18,719 nucleotides of DNA. It comes from PXRE01 sp964435625 (lineage in GTDB: Archaea > Halobacteriota > Halobacteria > Halobacteriales > PXRE01). The notes beneath the pieces were generated by a model that saw only the letters and a program-made list of their open reading frames with translations, had not been told where the DNA came from and did no database searches. The translations under genes were made by a program, and so were the position numbers. Below, in pieces: positions 7,385 to 14,062 of this stretch. The first letter of the stretch is position 1; every line of letters starts with the position of its first letter. Where the stretch lies: NCBI GenBank assembly GCA_964435625.1, contig CAYTAG010000045.1:1-18719 (forward strand), in the 5' to 3' direction.

Positions 7385-9350
7385 GCCTACCATCGTCGCC
7401 CTGGGCGACTCCGCGATGTGGACCACGGGGACGGCCTACCGGTACAAGACCCCGAACCTCGTCCACAAGGAACTGACCGGCGACCCGATCCCGCCGGTGC
7501 AGTTCCGCGCCCGCGGCGGTTCCTTCATCGGCAAAGACGAGAGTTCGACGACCTTCGACGGCAGCTTCGACCCCGAGGACGATCAGTACGTCCACGAGTA
7601 CGGCAACGAGTACGATACGCTGAACACGGAGGCGCTGAACCAGTCCGACGTCGACGAGCACGACGTCAACGAGATCAAGTGGAGCATCGTCCGGGACATC
7701 GGCAAGCGTCACCCGACGGTGCTGGAGCAACTCGACCAGTTCGCCCCCGGCGCGACGTCGCTGGACGTCCCGTGGCAGGGCAACCGGAAGGTCCGCTTCT
7801 ACGACGACGACGGGAACTCGTTCCTCAAGAAGCCCGAGACCACCCCGCCGGACGCCGAGGACGTCGACATCGTGTTGCTCAACGGCGGCACCAACGACAT
7901 CGACCTCGGCTGGCTGATGGACTTCTCGAAGCACGCCTACAACGACGTCGTCGATGCCATCGAGAAGTACTGCTACCGCCACCAGAAACACCTCCTGGAG
8001 AAGACCCGCGAGCGGTTCCCGAACGCCCTCGTCGTGCTGGTGGGTTACCCCATCTTCCTCAGCGAGTGGACCTCCTACCCGAAGGCCAGGCAGTACCTCA
8101 AGGCGTTCCGGTACGACTTCGCCAAGCAGCTGGTCGGCAGGCTCAAGACGTACCTGCTCATCGAGCGGGTCGTCGACGGCGGGCTGGTGTTCGCCCGCGC
8201 TCACCAGCACTACATGCGCAAGGCGGTCGCAGAGCGCTCCCAGATCGAGGCCAGGGAAGGCCACCCGGGCGTCATGTACGTCTCGCGGGGGTTCGGCGTC
8301 ATCAACGCGTTCGAAGGTCCGGCGCCGTGGGGCTGGGGGCAGTCCAACGACGACACCTACGACCGCCGCGAGCACTTCGTGCTCGACCTGGTCGAGCCGA
8401 AGACCGACCTCGGCCTCCCGGAACTCAAGCCGAAGATGCTGTCGGCGGCCATCGGCCACCCCAACCGAAAGGGGTCGAAGAAAACTGCGGCTGCCATCGT
8501 CGACCGCTACCGTGACCGTGGGAACCTCTCGGTCGGGGAGACGGCCGGGAAGATCGACCGAAACGAGCCCGCGAGCCAGCGACCGCGGAGCCTCAAGGAC
8601 TCGCTGTCGTCGTACGACCTCATTCCGAACAGCTTCGGGGATCCCGACACCGGCAGCGTGCTGAACGCCCTCTCGCATCGGTACGTCGACAGCATCCAGC
8701 TGCGGTTCTACCGGGGCACCGAGTTCTGGCACGCCAACCGGTGGCAGCGAATGTGGCGAACCAAGCATCTCGCCGCCGGTGTCGACCTCTACCTGGAGAT
8801 CGAACCCAGCCGGAACGGTAACATGGAGACCTTCCGGATCGACTACGAGTCCGACAAGAACGCCAAGGACACGCCCCAGTTCGACCGCCATTCCGGAAAA
8901 GATGGCCGCGACCGCTTCCCCGACGACGACCTGATCGTCACCGAGGTCAACATCGATCCGATGGCCGGCCGCCAGATGAACGGGACGGTCAACACCAACT
9001 ACGAGGAAGATCGCAGCTACAAGGAGGACAACGTCAAAGACGATTCCCAGGGCTGGGACATCTCCTGGAGTTCGACGAGCTACGGCGACGAGAACGACGT
9101 GTCCAACGACCGCAAGTTCTTCCTGCCGGAGAACCGCTGGGACACCGACCGGCTCATGCTGTGGCAGCTCCGGAACGCGACGATCCGGGCCAACAACCCG
9201 GGGTTCTGGGCGCTCCGGCGGATCGACTTCACGATCAACGGCGAACTGACGTGGACGACCAGATGGACGAAACACGGCGACCTCGAAAAGACGTTCAAGA
9301 AGGCGACGCGGAAGAACTGGACCGACCTCCGCTTCGAGGTGTTCCCATGA
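7374..9350 (+). CDS. SGNH/GDSL-type hydrolase C, copy 2
   Basis: A 658-residue protein, the same length as copy 1, with the same motif positions: GDSA (Ser13), GGTNDI (Asn174) and IGHPNRKGS (His362). The canonical Asp three residues before the His is again missing. The GTG at 7374 was chosen over the upstream GTG at 7356 because it reproduces the 11-nt overlap with gene B and aligns with the copy-1 start. Nt 8372-8702, covering the His motif and the linker to the beta-rich C-terminal domain, are identical to copy 1; the sequence on either side differs at many sites. No signal peptide is seen. It is probably an ester or acyl hydrolase with a C-terminal substrate-binding domain. Substrate unknown. 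Confidence 0.8.
   Translation: MASEPTIVALGDSAMWTTGTAYRYKTPNLVHKELTGDPIPPVQFRARGGSFIGKDESSTTFDGSFDPEDDQYVHEYGNEYDTLNTEALNQSDVDEHDVNEIKWSIVRDIGKRHPTVLEQLDQFAPGATSLDVPWQGNRKVRFYDDDGNSFLKKPETTPPDAEDVDIVLLNGGTNDIDLGWLMDFSKHAYNDVVDAIEKYCYRHQKHLLEKTRERFPNALVVLVGYPIFLSEWTSYPKARQYLKAFRYDFAKQLVGRLKTYLLIERVVDGGLVFARAHQHYMRKAVAERSQIEAREGHPGVMYVSRGFGVINAFEGPAPWGWGQSNDDTYDRREHFVLDLVEPKTDLGLPELKPKMLSAAIGHPNRKGSKKTAAAIVDRYRDRGNLSVGETAGKIDRNEPASQRPRSLKDSLSSYDLIPNSFGDPDTGSVLNALSHRYVDSIQLRFYRGTEFWHANRWQRMWRTKHLAAGVDLYLEIEPSRNGNMETFRIDYESDKNAKDTPQFDRHSGKDGRDRFPDDDLIVTEVNIDPMAGRQMNGTVNTNYEEDRSYKEDNVKDDSQGWDISWSSTSYGDENDVSNDRKFFLPENRWDTDRLMLWQLRNATIRANNPGFWALRRIDFTINGELTWTTRWTKHGDLEKTFKKATRKNWTDLRFEVFP
9336..9341 (+). 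promoter_or_regulatory. Shine-Dalgarno for lipoprotein D2
   Basis: GAGGTG lies 5 nt before the ATG at 9347, as in copy 1, and fixes the start of the lipoprotein at the ATGA overlap. Confidence 0.65.
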
Positions 9351-10498
9351 GGGGGTCCGCTGCGGACTCCTCGACCGCGAACCGCCGGACGCTCGCCGTC
9401 GCCGTCGTCGGCCTCCTCGTCGTGCTCTCGGGCTGTCTCGGCGGAGAGGGCCTCGGTACGGCCCCCGGCGAGCAGGGGCTCGCCGGCGAGACGGCGACGC
9501 CCGAACTCCAGCCGGTCGAGGAGGGCGACCTGCCGCCTGGCGTCGACGAGAGCGGCGTCGTCAACGCGACGCGGCTGCTGGACGCCCACCGCTCGGTGGC
9601 ACTGGCCGAAAACTACCGGGTGCAACTAGATCCGGTCGCGGTGGCCGACGCCGAGGGCGGGACGATGGTGCTGGACCGGGGCCAGTCACGCACGCGACTC
9701 GTCCGGGAAACAGCCGACGGCACCACGACGTACTGGGCATCCGCCGAGGACCGGGCCGTCGCGGTCGACGACGGATCGGGCGCGGTCACCTACGCCACGG
9801 GCCACAGCGGGGCGCTCGACGACCTGCTCGACCAGTCCGGGCGGACGGAGACGGCCGTCGACCCGTACGTCAGGTATGGCGAGTTCGAGGCGCTCGGGAT
9901 GGTCGAGCGCGAGGACGGGCGGTTCCTGAAGCTCCAGGCCACGGGGATCGACGCCGCCGCGCTGGAAGCCAGCCCCTGGCAGCTCGTCGACGGCGGGCAG
10001 GTCGTCGACCTCTCCGGGCGCGTGCTGATCACGCCCGAGGGCCGCATCGCCGTGGCGGACCTGGCGGTGACCGTCGAGACCGACGCCGGCGAGACCGTCA
10101 CCGACGGCTTCCGGTACGAGGTCGGCCAGGTCGACGACGCCGCGCTGGAACGGCCGGCGTGGACCGCCGAGGCCCCGCAGGTCGGGGCCGACTTCGGCGA
10201 GAACGGGACCGCGCTGGTGCTGACCAACCGGGGCGAGACCACGATCCCGGCCGAGACCGAACTGACGGTGATCGCCGGCGGGGACGTGCTCGGGACCGTC
10301 GTGGTCCCGGAGCCGGTCGAGCCGGGCGCGAAGCTCTACGTGGTGGCGGTCGTCCACGACGACGCCACGCGGACGCTCCACGTGGGCCTCGGCGACCGGC
10401 CGGCGGTCGACGGTCACCTGCTGTCGTTCCAGCGGTACGACCGCGTCGTCGCCGTCGGCGGGACCGGGGACGGCGAGTTCGAGGCCGGCGCCCCCTAG
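9347..10498 (+). CDS. Lipobox lipoprotein D, copy 2
   Basis: A 383-residue paralogue of the lipoprotein at 3992. The N-terminus has MRGSAADSSTANRR, a hydrophobic segment and LSGC, placing the lipidated Cys at residue 30. The conserved core includes LPPGVDESGVVNATRLLDAH and a TAVDPYVRYGEFEALGMVER block. The C-terminal Ig-like strand domain (VLTNRGETTIPAETELTVIA) is present. The 30-60 linker has diverged most. The start is set by ATGA coupling to gene C and a GAGGTG SD. Its TAG stop overlaps the stop of the opposing gene E2, so the two transcripts must overlap at their 3' ends. Confidence 0.8.
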   Translation: MRGSAADSSTANRRTLAVAVVGLLVVLSGCLGGEGLGTAPGEQGLAGETATPELQPVEEGDLPPGVDESGVVNATRLLDAHRSVALAENYRVQLDPVAVADAEGGTMVLDRGQSRTRLVRETADGTTTYWASAEDRAVAVDDGSGAVTYATGHSGALDDLLDQSGRTETAVDPYVRYGEFEALGMVEREDGRFLKLQATGIDAAALEASPWQLVDGGQVVDLSGRVLITPEGRIAVADLAVTVETDAGETVTDGFRYEVGQVDDAALERPAWTAEAPQVGADFGENGTALVLTNRGETTIPAETELTVIAGGDVLGTVVVPEPVEPGAKLYVVAVVHDDATRTLHVGLGDRPAVDGHLLSFQRYDRVVAVGGTGDGEFEAGAP

Positions 10499-10695
10499 TC
10501 CTCCGGGGCGTTGGCGTCCCGCGGGTCGACCGCTCCTTGCGCCGACTCCTCGACCTGCCGGTGGCCCTCGTTGATGAGCCGGAGGACCTGCGGGAGCACC
10601 TCGATCTCGATCTGCTCGCGGAACGTCGGGTCGACCTCCTCGATCTCCCCCAGCTTGTCGGCGTACTTGTCCGGAATCTCGACTTCGACGTGCAT
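10495..10695 (-). CDS. Small acidic protein E, copy 2
   Basis: A 66-residue protein identical to the copy at 5180-5392 over residues 1-47, with a different and shorter acidic tail. The stop codon (TAG on the minus strand) overlaps the lipoprotein stop within a palindromic CTAG at 10495-10498. The minus-strand TATA-like gtatttac at 10718-10725 lies about 26 nt before the ATG at 10695, matching copy 1. It is divergent from the eIF2B-family gene across 131 nt. Preservation of sequence and position in both modules suggests it belongs to the system; function unknown. Confidence 0.65.
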   Translation of the reverse strand: MHVEVEIPDKYADKLGEIEEVDPTFREQIEIEVLPQVLRLINEGHRQVEESAQGAVDPRDANAPED

Positions 10696-10717
10696 ACCGG
10701 AGGGACCCGTGGCTGAA

Positions 10718-10725
10718 GTAAATAC
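10718..10725 (-). promoter_or_regulatory. TATA-like box for gene E2
   Basis: Minus-strand gtatttac about 26 nt before the start codon, conserved with the copy-1 promoter. It fits a leaderless mRNA. Confidence 0.5.
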
Positions 10726-10796
10726 GTTGGCACTCGTGGCGGCCACCGGTCGTGGGCCAGTCCGTCGGCGTCGGCCGCACGCTCGATCCCGGAAGG

Positions 10797-10802
10797 TCTT
10801 TT
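10797..10802 (+). promoter_or_regulatory. TATA-like box for the eIF2B-family gene
   Basis: tctttt is centred about 27 nt before the ATG at 10827, which supports that start over the upstream in-frame ATG at 10752 and suggests a leaderless transcript. Confidence 0.45.
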
Positions 10803-10826
10803 GCCGGCTCGCGGCACTGTCGTAGT

Positions 10827-11678
10827 ATGATCGACGAGACCATCGAGGAGATCAGGGAGATGCAGACCCACTCCTCGTCGGCGGTGGCGGTGAAGGCGGC
10901 CGGGGCCCTGGGGGAACTGGCCGGGCGGGAGTTCGCCACCGTCGAGGAGTTCCGCCGGTCGCTCGACCGGAACGCCTCGGCGCTGCGGCGGGCCAACCCC
11001 TCGCACGCCTCGCTGCAGAACGCCACCCGCGAGGTGGTCGACGCCGTCGAGGAGGCGGACCCGGAGACGGTCGAGGCCGCCCAGGCGGCGACCCGCGAGG
11101 CCATCGACGAGGTCGTCGAGCGGATCGAGCGGGGCAAGCGCCGGGCGGCCGAGCGGGCCGCCGAACGGCTTGCCGACGGCGCGACGATCCTGACCCACGA
11201 CTACTCCTCGACGGTGCTGGAGGCCATCGACGTCGCGGTCGCGGACGGCAAACGGTTCACCGTCTACGTCTCCGAGGCCCGACCGCGGTACCTGGGCCGC
11301 AAGACCGCCAGGACGCTGGCCGCCTACGACCCCGTGGACGTCCACCTGATCGTCGACAGCGCCTGGGGGACGGTCCTGCCGCGGGTCGACGAGGTGTACG
11401 TCGGCATGGACTGCATCGTCGACGACACCCTGTACAACCGCGTCGGCACGTTCCCGCTGGCCGCGACCGCCGCGGAGGTGGGCGTCCCGGTGTCCGTCGT
11501 CGGCTCCGGCGCGAAGGTGATCGAGGAGGGGTTCGTCTTCGAGAACGAGTTCCGCTCGTCCAGCGAGGTGATGCGCGAACCCGCCGAGGGCTTCGAAATC
11601 GAGAACCCCGCCTACGACGCCACGCCGACCGACCTGCTGGACGCGGTCGTCACAGACGAGGGCGTCCACGAGTTCTGA
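10827..11678 (+). CDS. eIF2B alpha/delta-type protein (R15P isomerase superfamily)
   Basis: A 283-residue protein of the eIF2B alpha-beta-delta / ribose-1,5-bisphosphate isomerase / MtnA superfamily. The N-terminal 110 residues are helical. Residues 120-131 read TILTHDYSSTVL, 146-160 VYVSEARPRYLGRKT, and 192-208 VGMDCIVDDTLYNRVGT; these are the family's nucleotide-sugar pocket motifs. In the archaeal isomerase the catalytic Cys lies in a THC-type motif. Here that position is Asp125 (THDYSS), which is closer to the non-catalytic eIF2B-alpha pattern, while Asp195 of the second motif is kept. It may therefore be an aIF2B-like regulatory protein rather than an enzyme of nucleoside/pentose-bisphosphate metabolism. 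It stands alone, with a leaderless-type promoter. Confidence 0.8.
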   Translation: MIDETIEEIREMQTHSSSAVAVKAAGALGELAGREFATVEEFRRSLDRNASALRRANPSHASLQNATREVVDAVEEADPETVEAAQAATREAIDEVVERIERGKRRAAERAAERLADGATILTHDYSSTVLEAIDVAVADGKRFTVYVSEARPRYLGRKTARTLAAYDPVDVHLIVDSAWGTVLPRVDEVYVGMDCIVDDTLYNRVGTFPLAATAAEVGVPVSVVGSGAKVIEEGFVFENEFRSSSEVMREPAEGFEIENPAYDATPTDLLDAVVTDEGVHEF

Positions 11679-11683
11679 TCCGG

Positions 11684-11766
11684 CCGTCGCCCGGATCCGC
11701 TTTTCGCCTCGCTGTCGCCCGGGTCCCGCTTTTCGCCTCGCCGTCGTCCGGGTCCCGGGTTTCCGG
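11684..11766. repeat. Three imperfect ~29-bp tandem repeats
   Basis: Units at 11684-11711, 11712-11740 and 11741-11766 share the pattern cYgtcgYccggRtcc-gcttttcgcctcg; the third is degenerate at its end. They begin 5 nt after the eIF2B-family stop. The T-tracts (gctttt, twice) would read as U-runs in the mRNA, so the array may serve as a multi-site archaeal terminator (inference). Confidence 0.6.
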
Positions 11767-11811
11767 TCCAGCCACCGTCCGGTCATGGCTGGCCGTTCGG
11801 GGAACCGGCAC

Positions 11812-11817
11812 CTTTAC
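11812..11817 (+). promoter_or_regulatory. TATA-like box for the DUF2240-like gene
   Basis: ctttac is centred about 28 nt before the ATG at 11843, the usual leaderless spacing. Confidence 0.4.
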
Positions 11818-11842
11818 CCCCCGTCCGGCCGCAGGACGTTCG

Positions 11843-12307
11843 ATGGGACTGCAGGTGGCGGTGGCTGCGCCGTTCAAGGGGCGCGGCACGGAGCGGATCG
11901 CCGAGAGCGAGTTCGTCGTCGCCCTGTCGCTGGACCGGGACTGGTTCTCGCCGGACCAGGCCAAACGGCTGGTCGACCTGGCGGTCGGCCAGGGATTGCT
12001 GGCCCGCGACGACGGCGACCTCGTCCCGGAGTTCGCCCCGGAGGACGTCGAGATTCCCGGGGACTTCGCGCCCGACGAGTCGCTGCTGACCGAGCGGTCG
12101 GCGTTCGAGCGGGTGCTGGACGCCGCCGTCGCCGCGGGCACCGACAAGCGCGAGGCCGTCGCCGCGATCAACGAACGGCAGGCCGACCTGGGCGTGACCG
12201 TCGAGGCCGCCGCGGTGGTCTACGCCCGCGAGCACGGACTGGACATCGACGGCGCCGCGGCCAGCGCCCGGGCCGAACTGACCGGCGAGAAAGCCGGCGA
12301 CGGCTGA
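11843..12307 (+). CDS. DUF2240-like haloarchaeal protein
   Basis: A 154-residue acidic protein starting MGLQVAVAAPFKGRGTERI, followed by SEFVVALSLDRDWFSPDQAKRLVDLA and GLLARDDGDLVPEF. From memory this matches the uncharacterised archaeal DUF2240 family; I could not run a domain search. Residues 20-65 look like a winged-helix-type segment (helix, DRDWFSPDQ turn, helix, strand hairpin), which would fit nucleic-acid or protein binding. The C-terminal half is helical (AFERVLDAAVAAGTDKREAV and AAVVYAREHGLDID). No catalytic motif or membrane segment is seen. It is preceded by its own TATA-like element and followed by a hairpin-rich gap. Confidence 0.7.
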   Translation: MGLQVAVAAPFKGRGTERIAESEFVVALSLDRDWFSPDQAKRLVDLAVGQGLLARDDGDLVPEFAPEDVEIPGDFAPDESLLTERSAFERVLDAAVAAGTDKREAVAAINERQADLGVTVEAAAVVYAREHGLDIDGAAASARAELTGEKAGDG

Positions 12308-12348
12308 CCGACCGAAGGCGGGTATCGTGGACCCGTACTTGGAACGTC

Positions 12349-12416
12349 GGCGCGCGCGAGCAACGCGCGCGAGGGCCGGGGGCGGGCCGGCGACCTCCGC
12401 GGTCGGTCGCCGGCCC
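12349..12416. repeat. Two strong GC hairpins after the DUF2240-like gene
   Basis: The first is CGCGCGCG-AGCAA-CGCGCGCG (12351-12371, perfect 8-bp stem). The second is GGGCCGGCGAC, an 11-nt loop, then GTCGCCGGCCC (12384-12416, perfect 11-bp stem). The 26 nt at 12349-12374 recur as an exact reverse complement at 13934-13959. No T-run follows, so these are not a standard archaeal terminator. Confidence 0.7.
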
Positions 12417-12581
12417 AACCCCGCGGCTGGGGAGGGCGAGGACATCCCTAGTCGCCCGGGTGCCGTTAGCGGTTCGGCCTGACCGCCACCGCTGGACGAT
12501 GGAGATTGACCAATCGGATCGATTTTCCCCCGCCTGACGACCGAACGGGAAGCGTAAGGGCCTCCACGTCGACCTCCCGGC

Positions 12582-12959
12582 ATGGTCGACGAGCGGATCA
12601 CCGACGGCCGTCGCATCGCGGAACTGCTCTCCTCGGAGCTACACGGCCGCGAGGACGGCGCGCTGGACCGCGTCGCGGTCGTCGACGCCGACACCGACGT
12701 CGACCCGTCGGCCGACGGGGCGCTGGCCTACCGACTCGCTCGCTCGGGGGAGCCGTTCGGCGAGGTGTTCGTCCACCCCGAGCGCGTCCGCGTCGAACTC
12801 CGGTCGGGCCTGGAGACGGCCGCCGAGACCGCCACAGAGGCCGGCCTCCGCGTCCGGCCGAAGGCGACCGACCCACCGCGGACGCTGCTGTTCGTCGAGA
12901 GCGGTGCGGAAGTCAAGCGCGCGGTCGACGCCATCGACGCGGCCGCGGGAGCGGCCTGA
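12582..12959 (+). CDS. Conserved-looking haloarchaeal protein, unrecognised
   Basis: A 125-residue soluble acidic protein beginning MVDERITDGRRIAELLSSEL. It has an N-terminal helix, then alternating strands and helices (VAVVDADTD, EVFVHPERVRVELR, RTLLFVESGAEVKRAVDAI), which suggests a small alpha/beta fold. No catalytic motif, signal peptide or membrane segment is visible. The ATG follows a weak AT-containing element (gcgtaaggg) by about 27 nt. It converges on the HAD phosphatase gene with a 31-nt gap. Codon use and acidity match the neighbours, so I take it as a real native gene. I do not recognise the family. Confidence 0.65.
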   Translation: MVDERITDGRRIAELLSSELHGREDGALDRVAVVDADTDVDPSADGALAYRLARSGEPFGEVFVHPERVRVELRSGLETAAETATEAGLRVRPKATDPPRTLLFVESGAEVKRAVDAIDAAAGAA

Positions 12960-12990
12960 GGGGGACCGCAGTCCCGTCGACCGTGGCCGG

Positions 12991-13641
12991 TCAACCGAAC
13001 GAGCGCAGAACGCCCGGCAACTCCGTCGCGAGCGCTTCGCGGCGGACGTGGGCGTCCGCGCGCGGGTCGGCGTCCTCGCCGGGGCCGAGCACCTGCACCG
13101 CGCGCATCCCCACCTCGCTCGCCCCGCCGACGTCCCGCTCGGCGTCGTCGCCCACGTAGACCGCCTCCGCCGGGTCGGCGTCCAGGCCGGCCAGCAGTTC
13201 CCGGAACGCCCGCCCGCGGGGCTTGCGCGCCCCGAGGTCGCCGGTGATCACCACGGCGTCGAAGCGGTCGGCCCACCCGAGCGATTCGAGTTTGCTCCGC
13301 TGGGCGCGCGCGGGTCCGTCGGTGAGCAGACCGACGGCGTACTCCGCCCGGAGGGTGTCGAGCAGGTCCATAGCACCGTCGACGGGGACCAGCGCCTCGG
13401 CGGTGGCCTCGCGGTATCGACGGGTGGCCGCCGCCGGGTCGCCGTCGGCCAGCAGGTCCGCGAAGATGGGTTCGCGCGTCTCGGCGGCCTCGTTGCGGGC
13501 GTGTGCCCGGGGGTACGCCTCGCGGTCGGGGGTCCGGGTCTCGTCCGCCGCCCGCGCGGCCTCCCGGAGGATCGACTCGCGGTCGCGTTCCGGAACCGCG
13601 AGCGTGTCGTCGAGGTCGAACCCGACGGCGCGGACGGGCAT
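12991..13641 (-). CDS. HAD-superfamily hydrolase (phosphatase-like)
   Basis: A 216-residue protein with all four HAD motifs. Motif I is FDLDDT, with nucleophile Asp9 and acid/base Asp11. Motif II is LLTDG (Thr107). Motif III is Lys140 in ARKPRG. Motif IV is VGDDAERD (Asp165, Asp166, Asp170), the Mg2+ site. The helical insertion between motifs I and II (about 16-95) is the subfamily I cap that defines the substrate. Length and motifs fit phosphoglycolate-phosphatase or haloacid-dehalogenase-like members, but the exact substrate cannot be read from sequence. It is monocistronic and divergent from pyrF. A TATA-like ctaaataatc (minus strand, near 13700) would give a leader of about 30 nt. Confidence 0.85.
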   Translation of the reverse strand: MPVRAVGFDLDDTLAVPERDRESILREAARAADETRTPDREAYPRAHARNEAAETREPIFADLLADGDPAAATRRYREATAEALVPVDGAMDLLDTLRAEYAVGLLTDGPARAQRSKLESLGWADRFDAVVITGDLGARKPRGRAFRELLAGLDADPAEAVYVGDDAERDVGGASEVGMRAVQVLGPGEDADPRADAHVRREALATELPGVLRSFG

Positions 13642-13834
13642 CGCACGGGTCTACGGGGGCGAGCGCTTCAATGCGGCGGATTCCGGTCGCGGACCGATTA
13701 TTTAGAAACTGAAGTTTTATGCTTTGGATTTTACAGTATTGGTCGTGTCCGGGGATTTCGTCGCTCGGAAGATTCGCGTACGCTGACGGAGAGTTCGACC
13801 GCACCAGCCGGAAAGCCCCCGCGTGCTCGACTTC

Positions 13835-13936
13835 CGTCGGAGACGAGCTCCGAGGACTTCCCGCTCGTTTCACTCGCGGAGACACCGTCGGAGGCAAGCT
13901 CCGGCGAGTTCCCGCTCGCACGGCTCGCGGGAACCT
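13835..13936. repeat. Imperfect 51-bp tandem repeat with hairpins
   Basis: Units 13835-13885 and 13886-13936 match at 37 of 51 positions. Each carries TCGGAG-loop-CTCCGA/G and a CCGCTCG...CGCGG arm pair. Several differences fall between the arms, so pairing may be what is conserved. A structured RNA or a haloarchaeal palindromic repeat element are both possible. Confidence 0.5.
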
Positions 13937-13959
13937 CGCGCGCGTTGCTCGCGCGCGCC
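13934..13959. repeat. 26-bp GC hairpin, inverted copy of 12349-12374
   Basis: It reads CCTCGCGCGCG-TTGCT-CGCGCGCGCC in two arms and is the exact reverse complement of the sequence at 12349-12374. It continues into CGAGG, which extends the pairing with CCTCG. Confidence 0.6.
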
Positions 13960-14028
13960 GAGGCGGCCGGACGGGCCGGCCCAGTCTTCGGTTCGCCAAT
14001 TCGAACACAGTCCGCCATCGCGGGATGG

Positions 14029-14036
14029 AAATACTT
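14029..14036 (+). promoter_or_regulatory. TATA box for pyrF
   Basis: aatactta is centred about 30 nt before the ATG at 14063, supporting that start rather than the in-frame GTG at 14042. Confidence 0.5.
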
Positions 14037-14062
14037 AGTCCGTGCCCGCGCGAGGTGCGCGT

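Larger units (their letters stand above)
202..10738. repeat. Tandem duplication of the five-gene A-B-C-D/E module
   Basis: Copy 1 spans about 202-5435 and copy 2 about 5562-10738. The start-to-start offset is 5360 nt for A, 5355 nt for B, C and D, and 5303 nt for E. Gene order, strand, overlaps and lengths (332/330, 272/272, 658/658, 384/383, 70/66 residues) are conserved. No transposase, integrase or long terminal repeats are visible at the edges. Confidence 0.9.
13642..14062. other. HAD-pyrF divergent gap with repeats and AT-rich patch
   Basis: There is no convincing gene in these 421 nt. Open frames here are Arg/Ser-rich and give low-complexity peptides. Contents: an AT-rich patch at about 13698-13745, including TATA-like elements on both strands (ctaaataatc minus, gttttatgc plus); a 51-bp imperfect tandem repeat at 13835-13936, each unit with a TCGGAG...CTCCGR hairpin; a GC-rich hairpin at 13934-13963; and the pyrF promoter near 14029-14036. 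Confidence 0.6.

Noticed and set aside
202..10738. Module as a composite transposon or provirus
   Set aside because: No transposase, integrase, terminal inverted repeats or tRNA attachment site is visible, and base composition matches the host. Simple tandem duplication explains it.
9686..11786. Long minus-strand open frames (483 and 562 codons) across D2, E2 and the eIF2B-family gene
   Set aside because: They cross two real genes and a divergent promoter and have Arg/Ser-rich translations. They are GC-frame shadows.
12349..13963. GC-rich repeats as a CRISPR array
   Set aside because: There are only two or three imperfect units without regular unique spacers, and no cas genes are nearby.
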